Notes: generated by a model from the sequence alone, not told the origin. Positions 1 through 7,111 are shown, counted from the stretch's first letter. The stretch: 26,543 bases of DNA from an uncultured Oscillibacter sp. (GCA_900551885.1 URXS01000017.1:1-26543), one strand, 5' to 3'. Made by a program: numbers and translations.

Positions 1-636
1 CAGCAGGCCCAGCCCGCCGCCGATGGCCGCCCCGATGGCGGCTGCCACTGGACCGCCCAGCGACCCCATGGCTGCCCCGGACAATGCCCCGGACACGCCG
101 GAGGATACCACCGAGCCGGCTTCTGCGCCCAGGGAGGATCCGATTAGCAAATTCCCTACGTCCAGGGCCACGTCCCCTGCCATGTTCAGCAGTCCCGCCT
201 TGCCCAGGGCGGAGAGAACGCCGCCTCCGGACACGGAGGCCGCCCGGTTGTCGGTCCTGCTGATGGCATCTGTGGCATCCAGCAGATTTCTCTCGGTCTC
301 CTTTGCCTGCCGGCTCACCAGCTTCAACTGGTTTTCCAGGTTGTTGTAATTCTGTACTGCCTGGTCGAAATCCGCCCTGGCGGCCTCCCGGTCAGCCTCG
401 GTGGCCGTATCACCCAGCTCCTCCAGTGCCCGGCGCATTTGCTCCACCTGATTTTTGGCGTTTTTCAGGTCGATATTCTTGAGCTGCATTCTGGTATTTT
501 GCAGGGCGTCCAGTTGCTTCTGTAGTCCCTCCGCATCGTCCCGGAAGCCGCCCAGGGCGTTCTTCATCTTGACCACGGAAGCGGAGAGATTGTCAGTGAC
601 GGAGAAAGCGATACTGGCGTCGGTGCTCCGGCTCAT
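1..636 (-). CDS. Tail tape measure protein, N-terminal part (truncated by window edge)
   Basis: This is the first 212 codons of a long tail protein that runs off the left edge. Tape measure proteins occupy the tail tube during assembly and set tail length. The visible part begins MSRSTDASIAFSVTDN, continues with a charged heptad-like region (about residues 20-105, many Q/K/E/L) and then becomes Gly/Ala-rich and hydrophobic (about 115-212), a pattern typical of these proteins. It follows the sheath, tube and frameshifted chaperone genes, the canonical order in PBSX-like phages. The ATG overlaps the stop of the chaperone frameshift extension (ATGA), with GGAGGGAG upstream. The identity rests on composition and gene order. 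Baseplate genes would be expected further left. Confidence 0.85.
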   Translation of the reverse strand, partial: MSRSTDASIAFSVTDNLSASVVKMKNALGGFRDDAEGLQKQLDALQNTRMQLKNIDLKNAKNQVEQMRRALEELGDTATEADREAARADFDQAVQNYNNLENQLKLVSRQAKETERNLLDATDAISRTDNRAASVSGGGVLSALGKAGLLNMAGDVALDVGNLLIGSSLGAEAGSVVSSGVSGALSGAAMGSLGGPVAAAIGAAIGGGLGLL

Positions 637-788
637 AAAATCTCTCCCTCCTTTCTCCGCTGAAAGTCAATGAGCAGCGCGCGGGTCAGCGCCCGCTCTC
701 CCGGGGGACGGTTCAGGTAGTCCCCCGGGAGAACCCCGTGCTCAACCAAGAGCCTTTGGGCGATCACCAGATCCGCGCGCTGTTTCAG
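633..788 (-). CDS. -1 frameshift extension of the tail chaperone (T part of a GT fusion)
   Basis: After a -1 shift on the heptamer at 794-788, reading continues for 51 codons (LKQRADLVIAQRLLVEHG ... RRKEGEIL) and stops at 635-633, overlapping the tape measure ATG as ATGA. The full fusion would be 188 residues. The extension has no start or ribosome site of its own and fills the gap between chaperone and tape measure, exactly where lambda gpT and XkdN partners sit. Its composition (charged, helical, G/C-biased third positions) looks coding. Use of the shift is inferred from the sequence and from the known conservation of this frameshift among long-tailed phages. Confidence 0.82.
   Translation of the reverse strand: MKQRADLVIAQRLLVEHGVLPGDYLNRPPGERALTRALLIDFQRRKEGEIL
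697..732. repeat. Perfect 13-bp inverted repeat inside the frameshift extension
   Basis: Arms TCTCCCGGGGGAC (697-709) and its exact complement (720-732) flank a 10-base loop. In the minus-strand mRNA the stem starts about 55 bases after the slippery heptamer, further than the usual 5-9 base spacer of a frameshift stimulator. It could act as a distal stimulator, or control access to the tape measure ribosome site about 60 bases further on. No T-run follows on either strand, so a terminator is unlikely. Confidence 0.6.
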
Positions 789-1198
789 TTTTTTTCCAGC
801 TCCTTTACCGCTGCCGCTGTGACCCGGTCAGACAGCTCCTCCTCCGAGACGACGGTCACGCTGCCAGGTCCGTAGCCGTGGAGCATGTCAATGGCCGCGC
901 AGATCTTCTTGACCTCGCCTTTTCGCAGGATCTTCTTCAGCGCATCGGCCGGCGTGGCACACCCCTTTTTGTCGTGGTACCACTCGCTCCGCTTCATCTC
1001 CGGATGGTTGGTCACACAGGCCAGGATCAGATGAATGTCGGCGTCCGCTTCCCGGCTCAGCTTCACCAGCTTGTCGTAGGGCAGTTCCTGCAGCTCCAGC
1101 TCGATCCCCAGCCGGTTCAGCCGCAACACGGTTTTCTCCGGCTCAAACTCCGGCAGATCCATCAGGCTGTTGATGATGGACGGTTCTTTCTTTGCCAT
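785..1198 (-). CDS. Tail assembly chaperone, short (G-like) form; PBSX XkdN-like
   Basis: The 137-residue product begins MAKKEPSIINSLMDLPEF and ends VKELEKN. It matches the XkdN-type chaperones encoded between the tail tube and tape measure genes of contractile-tailed Firmicutes phages. These bind the tape measure protein and help polymerise the tube around it, and are not expected in the virion. The start has AAGGAGG upstream. The gene ends on a perfect slippery heptamer A-AAA-AAC immediately before the TGA stop, so a fraction of ribosomes should shift to -1 and make a longer protein. Position, length and the slippery ending together make this call strong. Confidence 0.88.
   Translation of the reverse strand: MAKKEPSIINSLMDLPEFEPEKTVLRLNRLGIELELQELPYDKLVKLSREADADIHLILACVTNHPEMKRSEWYHDKKGCATPADALKKILRKGEVKKICAAIDMLHGYGPGSVTVVSEEELSDRVTAAAVKELEKN
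788..794 (-). promoter_or_regulatory. Programmed -1 ribosomal frameshift slippery site A AAA AAC
   Basis: On the minus strand the chaperone reading frame ends GAA AAA AAC TGA. The last seven bases before the stop fit the X-XXY-YYZ rule with X and Y = A and Z = C, one of the most efficient slippery heptamers. The 0-frame stop directly follows, and the -1 frame is open for 51 codons up to the tape measure start. Confidence 0.85.
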
Positions 1199-1207
1199 GG
1201 TGCCTCC

Positions 1208-1648
1208 TTACTCCGCCTGGATCTGGTCCAGCAGCTCATAGCGGGTGAAGGTGAAGGGCTTGGTCACGGTGCCCACCGTGGCCGCCTTCCAGTCTGCCAG
1301 GGTCAGGTCGTCAAAGCTGACGTTGTAGGCGGCCACCCGCTCCGCGCCGTAGCTGTCCGGGTCAGCCAGCTTGGAAACAACGGTGAACCGCCGGTCCACA
1401 CCGTTCTGGATGCCCGACTGCTTCCGGGCAAAGCCGCTGTCCACATGGTACAGCGTCAGGCTGCCGGTACCGGAGCCGGAGGTGCCCTTGCTGTCCTCCA
1501 TATACTGCCCGCACAGGTTCACGGTCTGCTTGTTGTTGGCGATCTTGAGCTGACAGGCAGTGCATTCGGCGATCTTCTCGCCGTCCACCCAGACCTCGCC
1601 CCAGGTGCCGTTGATGGTCCGCTTGGCGGTCTCAATTCTCTGTGCCAT
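1208..1648 (-). CDS. Tail tube protein, PBSX XkdM-like
   Basis: The 146-residue product starts MAQRIETAKRTINGTWGEVWVDGEKIAECTACQLK. It has the usual length and N-terminal pattern (short start, then G-x-x-W-V-D-G-E-x-I-A-E) of XkdM tail tube proteins, which stack as hexameric rings to form the inner tube of contractile tails. It sits directly downstream of the sheath gene (15-base gap) and upstream of the chaperone, as in PBSX. TAAGGAGGGAGACAA precedes the ATG, which supports the start. Confidence 0.88.
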   Translation of the reverse strand: MAQRIETAKRTINGTWGEVWVDGEKIAECTACQLKIANNKQTVNLCGQYMEDSKGTSGSGTGSLTLYHVDSGFARKQSGIQNGVDRRFTVVSKLADPDSYGAERVAAYNVSFDDLTLADWKAATVGTVTKPFTFTRYELLDQIQAE

Positions 1649-1663
1649 TTGTCTCCCTCCTTA

Positions 1664-2791
1664 TCAGGCGGCCAGATCGGCCACCGTAACCAGCGTGTTG
1701 AAGGTCACCTGGAAGTCCTCCATAGCATCCACCAGGCGGCCGCCACAGCGGATAAACACCCAGGAGCCCGTCTGGTACTCGCGGATCTCCTGCTCCGTCA
1801 GATCCGCCACTTCCACACCCTGGGCCTTGAGCCAGTTGGTCTGGGCGTCCAGATCGATCTCGCACCAGCTCTCCCCGGGGTTCAGCACGCCGGCGCCCTC
1901 CAGATACTGCAGGTACTCCAGGATAGCCGCGATCAGCAGGCACTTGTTGTCATAGGTGTTGGGATACCGGCCCAGATACTGGTTCTGGACGGTGGTGCGC
2001 AGGTAATAGGTGATGAGATCCATCCCCTCCACGATCTTGATCTTGCACCAGTCGGCGCTGCCGTTTGTGGGGATGGTGGTGAGGCTGTTGACCGCCCGGG
2101 CGATTTTGGCCACCTGCCCGTCGTGGATCAGGATCAGGTTTCCGGCATTGATGGCCGCGATCTGTTCCGCCTCGCTTCTGGGTGTCACCGCCGTCAGCTC
2201 CTCCAGAGCCGCATTGGTGGCGGACATGGACTGGGGTGTTCCAGCCAGTACGCCTGCGATCCGGCTGGCGTACTCCGCCGCGGCGTAGGTGGTCGTTCCT
2301 TCGGCCAGGGCGTCATCCGTCTCCGTAAAGGAGATGATGCCCATGTGGTCCGGCGGCGTGGCCGGGTTGGGCTCCACCAGCTTTTCGGTGAAGTACTTCT
2401 CCCTGCGCCCCTTGACCCAGGTCTCCAGCACCGCTTTCTCATCCTCCGTCACGTCTGGAGGCGGGGCGATGTAGTCCAGGGTCTGATTCTCGATGAGCTT
2501 CAGCCCATCCTCCAGGGCGGTGGTGTCCTCCGTGTCCGGGGCAATGACCACCGCCACCACCTTGCTGGGCACGCCCCGGTCGGTGCCGGCAAAGGCCCGC
2601 TTGATGTAATTCTGATTATCCACCCCCAGCTTGGTGGGGATCAGGGCAGCGCTGGTCAACTGGTGGACCCCCTGCTCCTGGGTGTCCCGTACAAACAGCC
2701 CCACAAACCCCTTCTTGCTGCGGTTGGCCGTGGCCTGGGCCGCCTTCTGGAAGGCGATGGTCAGGCTGGGCAGTCCGATGTTCGTCGACAT
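1664..2791 (-). CDS. Contractile tail sheath protein, PBSX XkdK-like
   Basis: A 375-residue protein starting MSTNIGLPSLTIAFQKAAQATANRSKKGFVGLFVRDT. The N-terminus (a short beta strand and G-L-P repeated small residues, then a hydrophobic strand), the length and the C-terminus (GSWVFIRCGGRLVDAMEDFQVTFNTL) match tail sheath proteins of PBSX-type myoviruses. The sheath contracts around the tube during DNA injection. The chosen ATG (2791) has AAAGGAG seven bases upstream; an in-frame TTG one codon earlier is less likely. The sheath/tube pair defines the virion as contractile-tailed. Confidence 0.9.
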   Translation of the reverse strand: MSTNIGLPSLTIAFQKAAQATANRSKKGFVGLFVRDTQEQGVHQLTSAALIPTKLGVDNQNYIKRAFAGTDRGVPSKVVAVVIAPDTEDTTALEDGLKLIENQTLDYIAPPPDVTEDEKAVLETWVKGRREKYFTEKLVEPNPATPPDHMGIISFTETDDALAEGTTTYAAAEYASRIAGVLAGTPQSMSATNAALEELTAVTPRSEAEQIAAINAGNLILIHDGQVAKIARAVNSLTTIPTNGSADWCKIKIVEGMDLITYYLRTTVQNQYLGRYPNTYDNKCLLIAAILEYLQYLEGAGVLNPGESWCEIDLDAQTNWLKAQGVEVADLTEQEIREYQTGSWVFIRCGGRLVDAMEDFQVTFNTLVTVADLAA

Positions 2792-2795
2792 CAAA

Positions 2796-3302
2796 TCACT
2801 CCTTTTCTGTCACTGTCTTGTCCTTGGGGGCGTCCGTCCCCACCTTCAACGAAAAGTCCTCCATCAGCGGCACGCCGCTGACGCTCTCCGGCGCCGTGTC
2901 CTCATCCACAAAGCCGGGCCGGGTATCCGTCCAGGCCGCCGTAAACGTCACATAGGCCTCTCCCGGTCCCGGAGCCTCTGCCGCCACACTGATCAGGATG
3001 GACCGGTCGCCGATCCGGAGATCAGGTGCGGCAAAGGCGTTCAAAACCGCCAGTTGATCCTGCCGCAGGGCCTCCGTGCTCTCCACGGCGTAATCGTCCG
3101 TGGCGGCGTGCAGCGTCAGCTCCGCTTCATAGTTCCAGTTCACCAGGTACCGATTGGCGTCTTTGTAGGAGGCGTCCACCACATACAGGAAGCTGGAGGG
3201 CCGCTTGAAGTCCACCGGGCAGAAATCCCGGTACAGCATCCGCTTGGGCCACAGCGCGGCGATCTTGGAGGCGATGGCCTCGGTCAGATCCTGATACGTC
3301 AC
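2796..3302 (-). CDS. Tail terminator / tail completion protein (PBSX XkdJ/YqbJ position)
   Basis: About 168 residues beginning with a GTG start, (V)TYQDLTEAIASKIAALWPKRMLYRDF. The pattern of an N-terminal helix, a central L-Y-x-D-F and a C-terminal strand-rich region resembles the tail terminator proteins that cap the finished tail before head joining, and the position just before the sheath gene fits. A longer frame starts at 3335, but the GTG at 3302 overlaps the previous stop (GTGA) and has GGAGGG at good spacing, so 3302 is preferred. Family assignment is from position and general pattern. Confidence 0.7.
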   Translation of the reverse strand: MTYQDLTEAIASKIAALWPKRMLYRDFCPVDFKRPSSFLYVVDASYKDANRYLVNWNYEAELTLHAATDDYAVESTEALRQDQLAVLNAFAAPDLRIGDRSILISVAAEAPGPGEAYVTFTAAWTDTRPGFVDEDTAPESVSGVPLMEDFSLKVGTDAPKDKTVTEKE

Positions 3303-3781
3303 AGCCGTCCCTCCAATCCGTCCACAATGGTACAAAGCAGCTTGTCCACATCCTCTTTGGACATGTCCCTGATCTGCTGCCGCACTGCGTCATAGAACCA
3401 CCGGCCCGGTACCGCCGCCTTGTTGAACCTGGGCCGGTACTTGTATCCCTGGGCCTTGGGCCCGGGGCGCTGCCCGCCGGTCCGGTGCCCGCCTTCGATG
3501 GCGTTGGTGATGTATCCCACGGCGTAGCGCTTCCCGCCTTTGGTGGTCTGGTATGTCTTGGCCCTGGGCCGCACGGCCACATACCCGCCGCCGCTGCCCA
3601 TGTGGGGAGCCTGCCAGCCCGCCACCTTGCCGCTACCGCCGATCTCGCTTCGCACATTCGCCAAAAGTTCCTGTCCGAGATGCTCCAGGACGCTGCGCTT
3701 TTCCATGGGAAACTGCTTTACCAACTGATTCAGGCTCTCTATGAGATAGTCGATCCCGTATACTTCTACGGTTTGTGCCAT
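3299..3781 (-). CDS. HK97 gp10-like head-tail joining protein
   Basis: A 160-residue basic protein, MAQTVEVYGIDYLIESLNQLVKQFPMEKRSVLEHLGQELLANVRSEIG. The N-terminal helical stretch followed by a glycine/aromatic-rich centre (residues 50-125, with GPKAQGYKYRPRF) is characteristic of the HK97 gp10 / PBSX XkdI-type family found between head closure and tail terminator genes. It probably acts at the head-tail interface. The ATG overlaps the previous stop as TAATG, indicating coupled translation. Confidence 0.75.
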   Translation of the reverse strand: MAQTVEVYGIDYLIESLNQLVKQFPMEKRSVLEHLGQELLANVRSEIGGSGKVAGWQAPHMGSGGGYVAVRPRAKTYQTTKGGKRYAVGYITNAIEGGHRTGGQRPGPKAQGYKYRPRFNKAAVPGRWFYDAVRQQIRDMSKEDVDKLLCTIVDGLEGRL

Positions 3782-4404
3782 TACACATCCCCCCGACAGG
3801 CGATCTCATACTCGTTCTTATACGGGTCCAGCACATGGCAGACGGTCACATGATACACGTCTTTGCCGGGTCCCTCCTGGACCGTCACCAGATCCCCGGC
3901 CTTCAGTGCGATCGCCTTGGGCGTCACCAGCACATAGCCGGTCTCGCCTTCGGCGTGGGTCTCCTCCCGCTCATAGCGGGCATACTTCTCAGTGAGCACG
4001 CCGGGGAAGGTCAAGCGCATGGTCTCCGCCGGGGTGGGCCGTCCGGCCTCTCCCACGGTGTCCTCTGTCCGGGTGGCAAGGCAGCCCACAGGCTCCACCA
4101 GTGCCGCCTGAACGCTCAGGTGCATCCGGTCCAGCTTGGTGATGCCGGTCAAAAACAGATGCTGCCCCTTCCAGCGCAGGGCCTGGTGCAGAGTGAGGGG
4201 GCGGGTGCGCAGCACCAGCTTGGCATTCCGGGCCCCGATGCCCACGGAGGAAAATAGGTTCTTGGACGAAAACAGATTATTCCCCCCGTCCGCCTCCACC
4301 TGGGCCCACAGCCGCCCGGTACTCACCCATTCCCATGTACCTATCTCCGTTTCCCGCAGCTCCAGCAGTTCCAGCCGCTCGCTGAGATCCCCGGCGTCGA
4401 TCAT
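3781..4404 (-). CDS. Head closure / head-tail adaptor protein
   Basis: About 207 residues starting MIDAGDLSERLELLELRETEIGTWEWV. The opening, L-x-x-R-L-E-L-L with a W-E-W strand, is typical of SPP1 gp16 / HK97-type stopper proteins that join the connector to the tail, though this one is longer than the roughly 110-residue norm. The extra length follows an N-N-L-F-S-S-K-N-L-F-S-S duplication near residues 42-53. An in-frame ATG at 4419 exists, but GGAGGTG lies six bases before the ATG at 4404, so that start is used. Transcription here is divergent from hicAB across a shared 100-base region. Confidence 0.65.
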   Translation of the reverse strand: MIDAGDLSERLELLELRETEIGTWEWVSTGRLWAQVEADGGNNLFSSKNLFSSVGIGARNAKLVLRTRPLTLHQALRWKGQHLFLTGITKLDRMHLSVQAALVEPVGCLATRTEDTVGEAGRPTPAETMRLTFPGVLTEKYARYEREETHAEGETGYVLVTPKAIALKAGDLVTVQEGPGKDVYHVTVCHVLDPYKNEYEIACRGDV

Positions 4405-4434
4405 GCGTCGCACCTCCATTTTCTTTAAAATTTA

Positions 4435-4478
4435 TACGTGTTTTTACGTGTTTTTCTTGACATACGTGTAAATACGTG
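4435..4478. promoter_or_regulatory. Four TACGTG repeats, candidate HicB operator
   Basis: TACGTG occurs at 4435, 4445, 4463 and 4473, i.e. two pairs each with a 10-bp period and 18 bp between pairs. The second pair lies exactly in the spacer between the -35 and -10 boxes of the hicAB promoter. One helical turn between half-sites suits a ribbon-helix-helix dimer, which the HicB C-terminus resembles. Autorepression by HicB or HicAB is the obvious inference. Confidence 0.7.
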
Positions 4479-4485
4479 CTATAAT
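4457..4485 (+). promoter_or_regulatory. Consensus sigma-A promoter of hicAB
   Basis: TTGACA (4457-4462) and TATAAT (4480-4485) are both perfect consensus, separated by 17 bases. Transcription should start near 4492, giving an mRNA leader of about 20 bases before hicA. Two TACGTG repeats fill the spacer. Confidence 0.9.
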
Positions 4486-4510
4486 AAGACCATGGAAAGG
4501 ACGTGATCCC

Positions 4511-4699
4511 ATGCCGATGAAACCCAAGGAGATGATCAAGCTCCTGGAAGCAAACGGGTTCGAGCTGGTGGACTCCAACGGATCGCATCACAAATACCGA
4601 AACAGGACCACGGGCAAGCAAACCATTGTTCCGGTCCACGCCAAGGAACTGAAAAAAGGACTGGAACAGGCGATTCTCAAACAGGCGGGGCTGAAATAA
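4511..4699 (+). CDS. hicA: HicA toxin (mRNA interferase)
   Basis: A 62-residue basic protein: MPMKPKEMIKLLEANGFELV, then GSHHKYRN and VPVHAKELKKGLEQAILKQAGL. This is the complete HicA pattern, a double-stranded-RNA-binding-like fold with the catalytic histidine in G-S-H-H (about residue 26). HicA cleaves mRNA and is neutralised by HicB. It is the first gene of a two-gene plus-strand cassette inserted against the direction of the late operon. AAAGGA precedes the ATG at nine bases; a second ATG two codons later is possible. Length is typical for the family. Confidence 0.95.
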   Translation: MPMKPKEMIKLLEANGFELVDSNGSHHKYRNRTTGKQTIVPVHAKELKKGLEQAILKQAGLK

Positions 4700-4727
4700 G
4701 CCCCGCCCCTCAAAAGGAGGCTATCTT

Positions 4728-5123
4728 ATGGAAAAGGTTTTTTACCCCGTTATCTTTCACCCGGAGGAAGTTGGCTTTTCCACCTTCGTCCCTGATCTGG
4801 ACGGCTGCTTTTCCCAGGGCGACACCATGAGCGAGGCGGTGGCCATGACCCAGGACGCCATGGGCCTGGTGTTGGAAGACTACTTCTCCGCCGCCAAGCC
4901 GGTCCCCGCGCCCTCTCTCCCCAGCGCGATCCCTTTGGAGGAGGGGGATTTTGTGGCCATGGTGGAGTTTGACGAACTGGACTACCGCAAGCGGCACGAA
5001 AACCAGGCCGTCAAGAAGACCCTCACCATTCCCGGCTGGCTCAATCACCTGGCCGAGGAACAGGGGCTGAACTTCTCCCGCATCCTGCAAAACGCCCTCA
5101 AACGGGAGCTGAATGTCCAATAA
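4728..5123 (+). CDS. hicB: HicB antitoxin
   Basis: A 131-residue protein: MEKVFYPVIFHPEEVGFSTFVPDLDGCFSQGDTMSEA. This is the HicB N-terminal domain (partial RNase H fold; Y-P-V-I-F and F-x-V-P-D-L-x-G-C-x-S-Q-G-x-T), followed by a linker and a C-terminal DNA-binding segment (VKKTLTIPGWLNHLAEEQGLNFSRILQNALKREL) resembling a ribbon-helix-helix. It should bind and inhibit HicA and repress the cassette promoter. It lies 28 bases after hicA with AAAGGAGG seven bases before the ATG. A strong terminator follows 20 bases downstream. Confidence 0.95.
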   Translation: MEKVFYPVIFHPEEVGFSTFVPDLDGCFSQGDTMSEAVAMTQDAMGLVLEDYFSAAKPVPAPSLPSAIPLEEGDFVAMVEFDELDYRKRHENQAVKKTLTIPGWLNHLAEEQGLNFSRILQNALKRELNVQ

Positions 5124-5141
5124 CCGCCGTTCCCCATCTCT

Positions 5142-5172
5142 CCGCCCCGGCTCTGTGCCGGGGCGGATTTTT
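5142..5172 (+). terminator. Rho-independent terminator after hicAB
   Basis: Arms CCGCCCCGGC (5142-5151) and GCCGGGGCGG (5157-5166) form a perfect 10-bp stem with a five-base loop, followed by ATTTTT. It ends the plus-strand hicAB transcript just before the convergent connector gene. Confidence 0.9.
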
Positions 5173-5173
5173 G

Positions 5174-5497
5174 TCATGTGTCCGAATCGGACACTGCCGG
5201 CTCGCTGAGCTTCAACTGGGTCAGCATCCGGCGAAGTACCACGTTTTCGCTCACTTGGCTGGCAGGCTCCTTCATGTCCCGGTGCTCCCAAAGGTCCAGC
5301 ACCAGGGCGTTGACGCACAGGTCATACTGAGCCCAGCGGGTCGTCCCCTCCTTGGGCTCCGAGATCCCCGCCTGCTCCATGTAGCTCACCGCCGCCTCGT
5401 AGAGTCCCTGGAGGAGGAGCGCCTCCCCCTCCTCCAGGGCATCGATGCGGCAGTAGGCCATCAGGCGGCTCTTCACCGCATCGTTCCACTCCGCCAT
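5174..5497 (-). CDS. Head-tail connector protein (HK97 gp6 / phage_connect type)
   Basis: A 107-residue acidic helical protein: MAEWNDAVKSRLMAYCRIDALEEGEALLLQGLYEAAVSYMEQAGI, then YDLCVNALVLDLWEHRD. It has the length and helix pattern of the small connector (DNA-packaging) proteins that form a ring below the portal. It lies downstream of the capsid gene as expected. Its last seven codons overlap a perfect copy of the dispersed palindrome, so the C-terminal V-S-D-S-D-T is probably dictated by that DNA site. The hicAB cassette has entered immediately downstream, between this gene and the head closure gene. Confidence 0.82.
   Translation of the reverse strand: MAEWNDAVKSRLMAYCRIDALEEGEALLLQGLYEAAVSYMEQAGISEPKEGTTRWAQYDLCVNALVLDLWEHRDMKEPASQVSENVVLRRMLTQLKLSEPAVSDSDT
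5178..5194. repeat. Dispersed 17-bp palindrome, copy 1 (perfect)
   Basis: GTGTCCGAATCGGACAC: eight-base arms around a single central A. It lies inside the last codons of the connector gene (reading V-S-D-S-D-T before the stop) and just beyond the hicAB terminator. It is identical in core to the copies at 11905, 17956, 24047 and 25040. Candidate ParB-binding centromere site. Confidence 0.8.
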
Positions 5498-5498
5498 A

Positions 5499-5870
5499 TC
5501 AGGGATCCACTTCCGTCAGGAAGTTGGTATTCACCCAGCCGATGCCGGCGCACGTTTTCACCAGAGCCCAGCTCGGCACCTCTACATCTTCAGGAAGATA
5601 TAGGATCTCCACAGGAGTGCCGTCAGGCAGCACCGCCTTGACGGCATAGCTGACGTGGGGCCCTTCCCGCAGGTTCAGGCCCTGGGGAGCCGTAACCACG
5701 ATTTGGGGACGCTGGGGGATCTCAGGAGCAGGATCCTGCGGGGGCTCCGTAGGCTCGTCCTGCTGCGCCGCAAGCTCACTTCCAGCCTGTGCGGCCTGCT
5801 TTTCCACGGAATCAGGAGTCTCCACCGGCGCCGTCTGCTCAGCGATGGTCTTTTCTTCGTTCTTGCTCAT
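5499..5870 (-). CDS. SH3-like domain protein in the head module
   Basis: A 123-residue protein with two parts. Residues 1-58 form a low-complexity acidic, proline-rich arm (EPTEPPQDPAPEIPQRPQ). Residues 59-120 form a bacterial-SH3-like domain with the usual G-L-N-L-R-E-G-P start, V-L-P-D-G-T-P-V-E-I-L and a closing G-W-V-N-x-x-F-L. SH3b domains normally bind cell wall or peptide ligands. Here, directly downstream of the major capsid gene, a capsid decoration or accessory role is a reasonable guess but unproven. No signal peptide is seen. Confidence 0.7.
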   Translation of the reverse strand: MSKNEEKTIAEQTAPVETPDSVEKQAAQAGSELAAQQDEPTEPPQDPAPEIPQRPQIVVTAPQGLNLREGPHVSYAVKAVLPDGTPVEILYLPEDVEVPSWALVKTCAGIGWVNTNFLTEVDP

Positions 5871-5884
5871 ACGGCACCTCCTGC

Positions 5885-7111
5885 TCAGCCCGCAGCAGAC
5901 GTGATCGTAGCCTTAAACGCCGCGTTCGCATCCACCTGCTGGGCATCCATGCGGCACAGGCCCCGGATCTCGTAGCTGTCGGTAGCCCAGGCGTCGCCGC
6001 CGATATCGGTAGCCGCCATCTCAATGCCCTTGCGTACAAACAGCGTGCCCAGGGCCTTGAAGTTACCCACGTAAATGGGGTACTTGGAGGTCTCGTCGGG
6101 GATCAGGTCGTTATCGGCGTAGACCACCTGGCGGCCACCCAGCCGGTAGATTTCAGGGTCTGCGGGATTAGGCACCAGCAGAGATCTGCCGTTGCTGTCC
6201 TGCCATCCATCCATTTCGGCATAACCGTTCTGGTTCGTCAGCAGGATGGCTGCCTTGCTGTGCGCGGTATTGAGATTCTTGATGATGGCCTGGCGCAGCT
6301 CCTTGGCCTCGCTGCCGGCAGTCAGAGCCACCTCCGTCTCCAGACCGGTGAGCAGGGCAATCAGCAGGGAATTCTTGGTGAGGATGTACTTGGGGCCGAA
6401 CCAGCCCGCCAGGTACTGGAGCAGGCCGGCGGTGTTATCCTCCAGCAGTTCAGAAGACACCGGAAGCCGGTCGCCATACTTGTCCACGGTATAGGTGACC
6501 TTTGTGAACTTGGGCTGATCGTCCTTCCCGATGGTGGCCATCTCGGCGATCTTGGGCAGCTTCTTGCGGGTACCGTTCTCCACTGCACGCCAGCCGCTGA
6601 GCGTGGTCACCTGCTCCACGGTGAAGAACTGACTCAGATCCAGATATTCCTTCTCCATCTGGTGGATCATGTTGTCAAAGTCCTGGGGCACCAGGAAGCC
6701 GCCGTCAGACCCTTCAGGGGAGCCGCCGGTTTCCTGCAGCGCCTTCATCAGAGGGGCGAACGCCTCCACGCCCCGGGCCCGCTTTACCGTCACGCCGGAA
6801 CGCAGGGCCTTGGAGAACGCATTGGCATACTCGTTGGTGCTGCGGATGGCATCCACAGCTTTGATCTTGGTCAGTTCCTCCTGCTGCTTCTGGTGGTTCA
6901 GGTGGAGGCCCTTGAGCTTCTCGTCCTTGTCGTCGAAGCGCCCCTCCTCCGCCATCTGGGCCTCTGCGGCCTCGATCTCCGCATTCATCTTGGCCACCTC
7001 GCTCAGCAGCGCTTTGTGGGCATCGAAGTTCTTCTGAGTGATGAGGTCCTGGCCCTCCTTTACCTTCAGCGCCCGCTTGTTCTTCAGCTCCAGCAGTTCC
7101 TGATACGTCAT
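5885..7111 (-). CDS. Major capsid protein, HK97 fold
   Basis: A 408-residue protein: MTYQELLELKNKRALKVKEGQDLITQKNFDAHKALLSEVAKMNAEIEA. An N-terminal coiled-coil scaffold (delta) domain covers about residues 1-95. The shell domain follows, opening with the hallmark GGSPEGSDGGFLVPQDFDNMI (about 128-150). It ends in the typical GDAWATDSYEIRGLCRMDAQQVDANAAFKATITSAA. The delta domain is presumably cut off by the protease encoded just upstream, whose stop overlaps this ATG (ATGA). It forms the icosahedral shell. Confidence 0.95.
   Translation of the reverse strand: MTYQELLELKNKRALKVKEGQDLITQKNFDAHKALLSEVAKMNAEIEAAEAQMAEEGRFDDKDEKLKGLHLNHQKQQEELTKIKAVDAIRSTNEYANAFSKALRSGVTVKRARGVEAFAPLMKALQETGGSPEGSDGGFLVPQDFDNMIHQMEKEYLDLSQFFTVEQVTTLSGWRAVENGTRKKLPKIAEMATIGKDDQPKFTKVTYTVDKYGDRLPVSSELLEDNTAGLLQYLAGWFGPKYILTKNSLLIALLTGLETEVALTAGSEAKELRQAIIKNLNTAHSKAAILLTNQNGYAEMDGWQDSNGRSLLVPNPADPEIYRLGGRQVVYADNDLIPDETSKYPIYVGNFKALGTLFVRKGIEMAATDIGGDAWATDSYEIRGLCRMDAQQVDANAAFKATITSAAG

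Noticed and set aside
878..2881. A 667-codon plus-strand open frame, and similar long ones at 5789-7231, 8198-9424, 10197-11918 and 19042-20490
   Set aside because: They lie exactly opposite well identified structural or replication genes, have no ribosome sites, and have low-complexity G/L/H/V-rich translations typical of antisense shadows in G+C-rich DNA.
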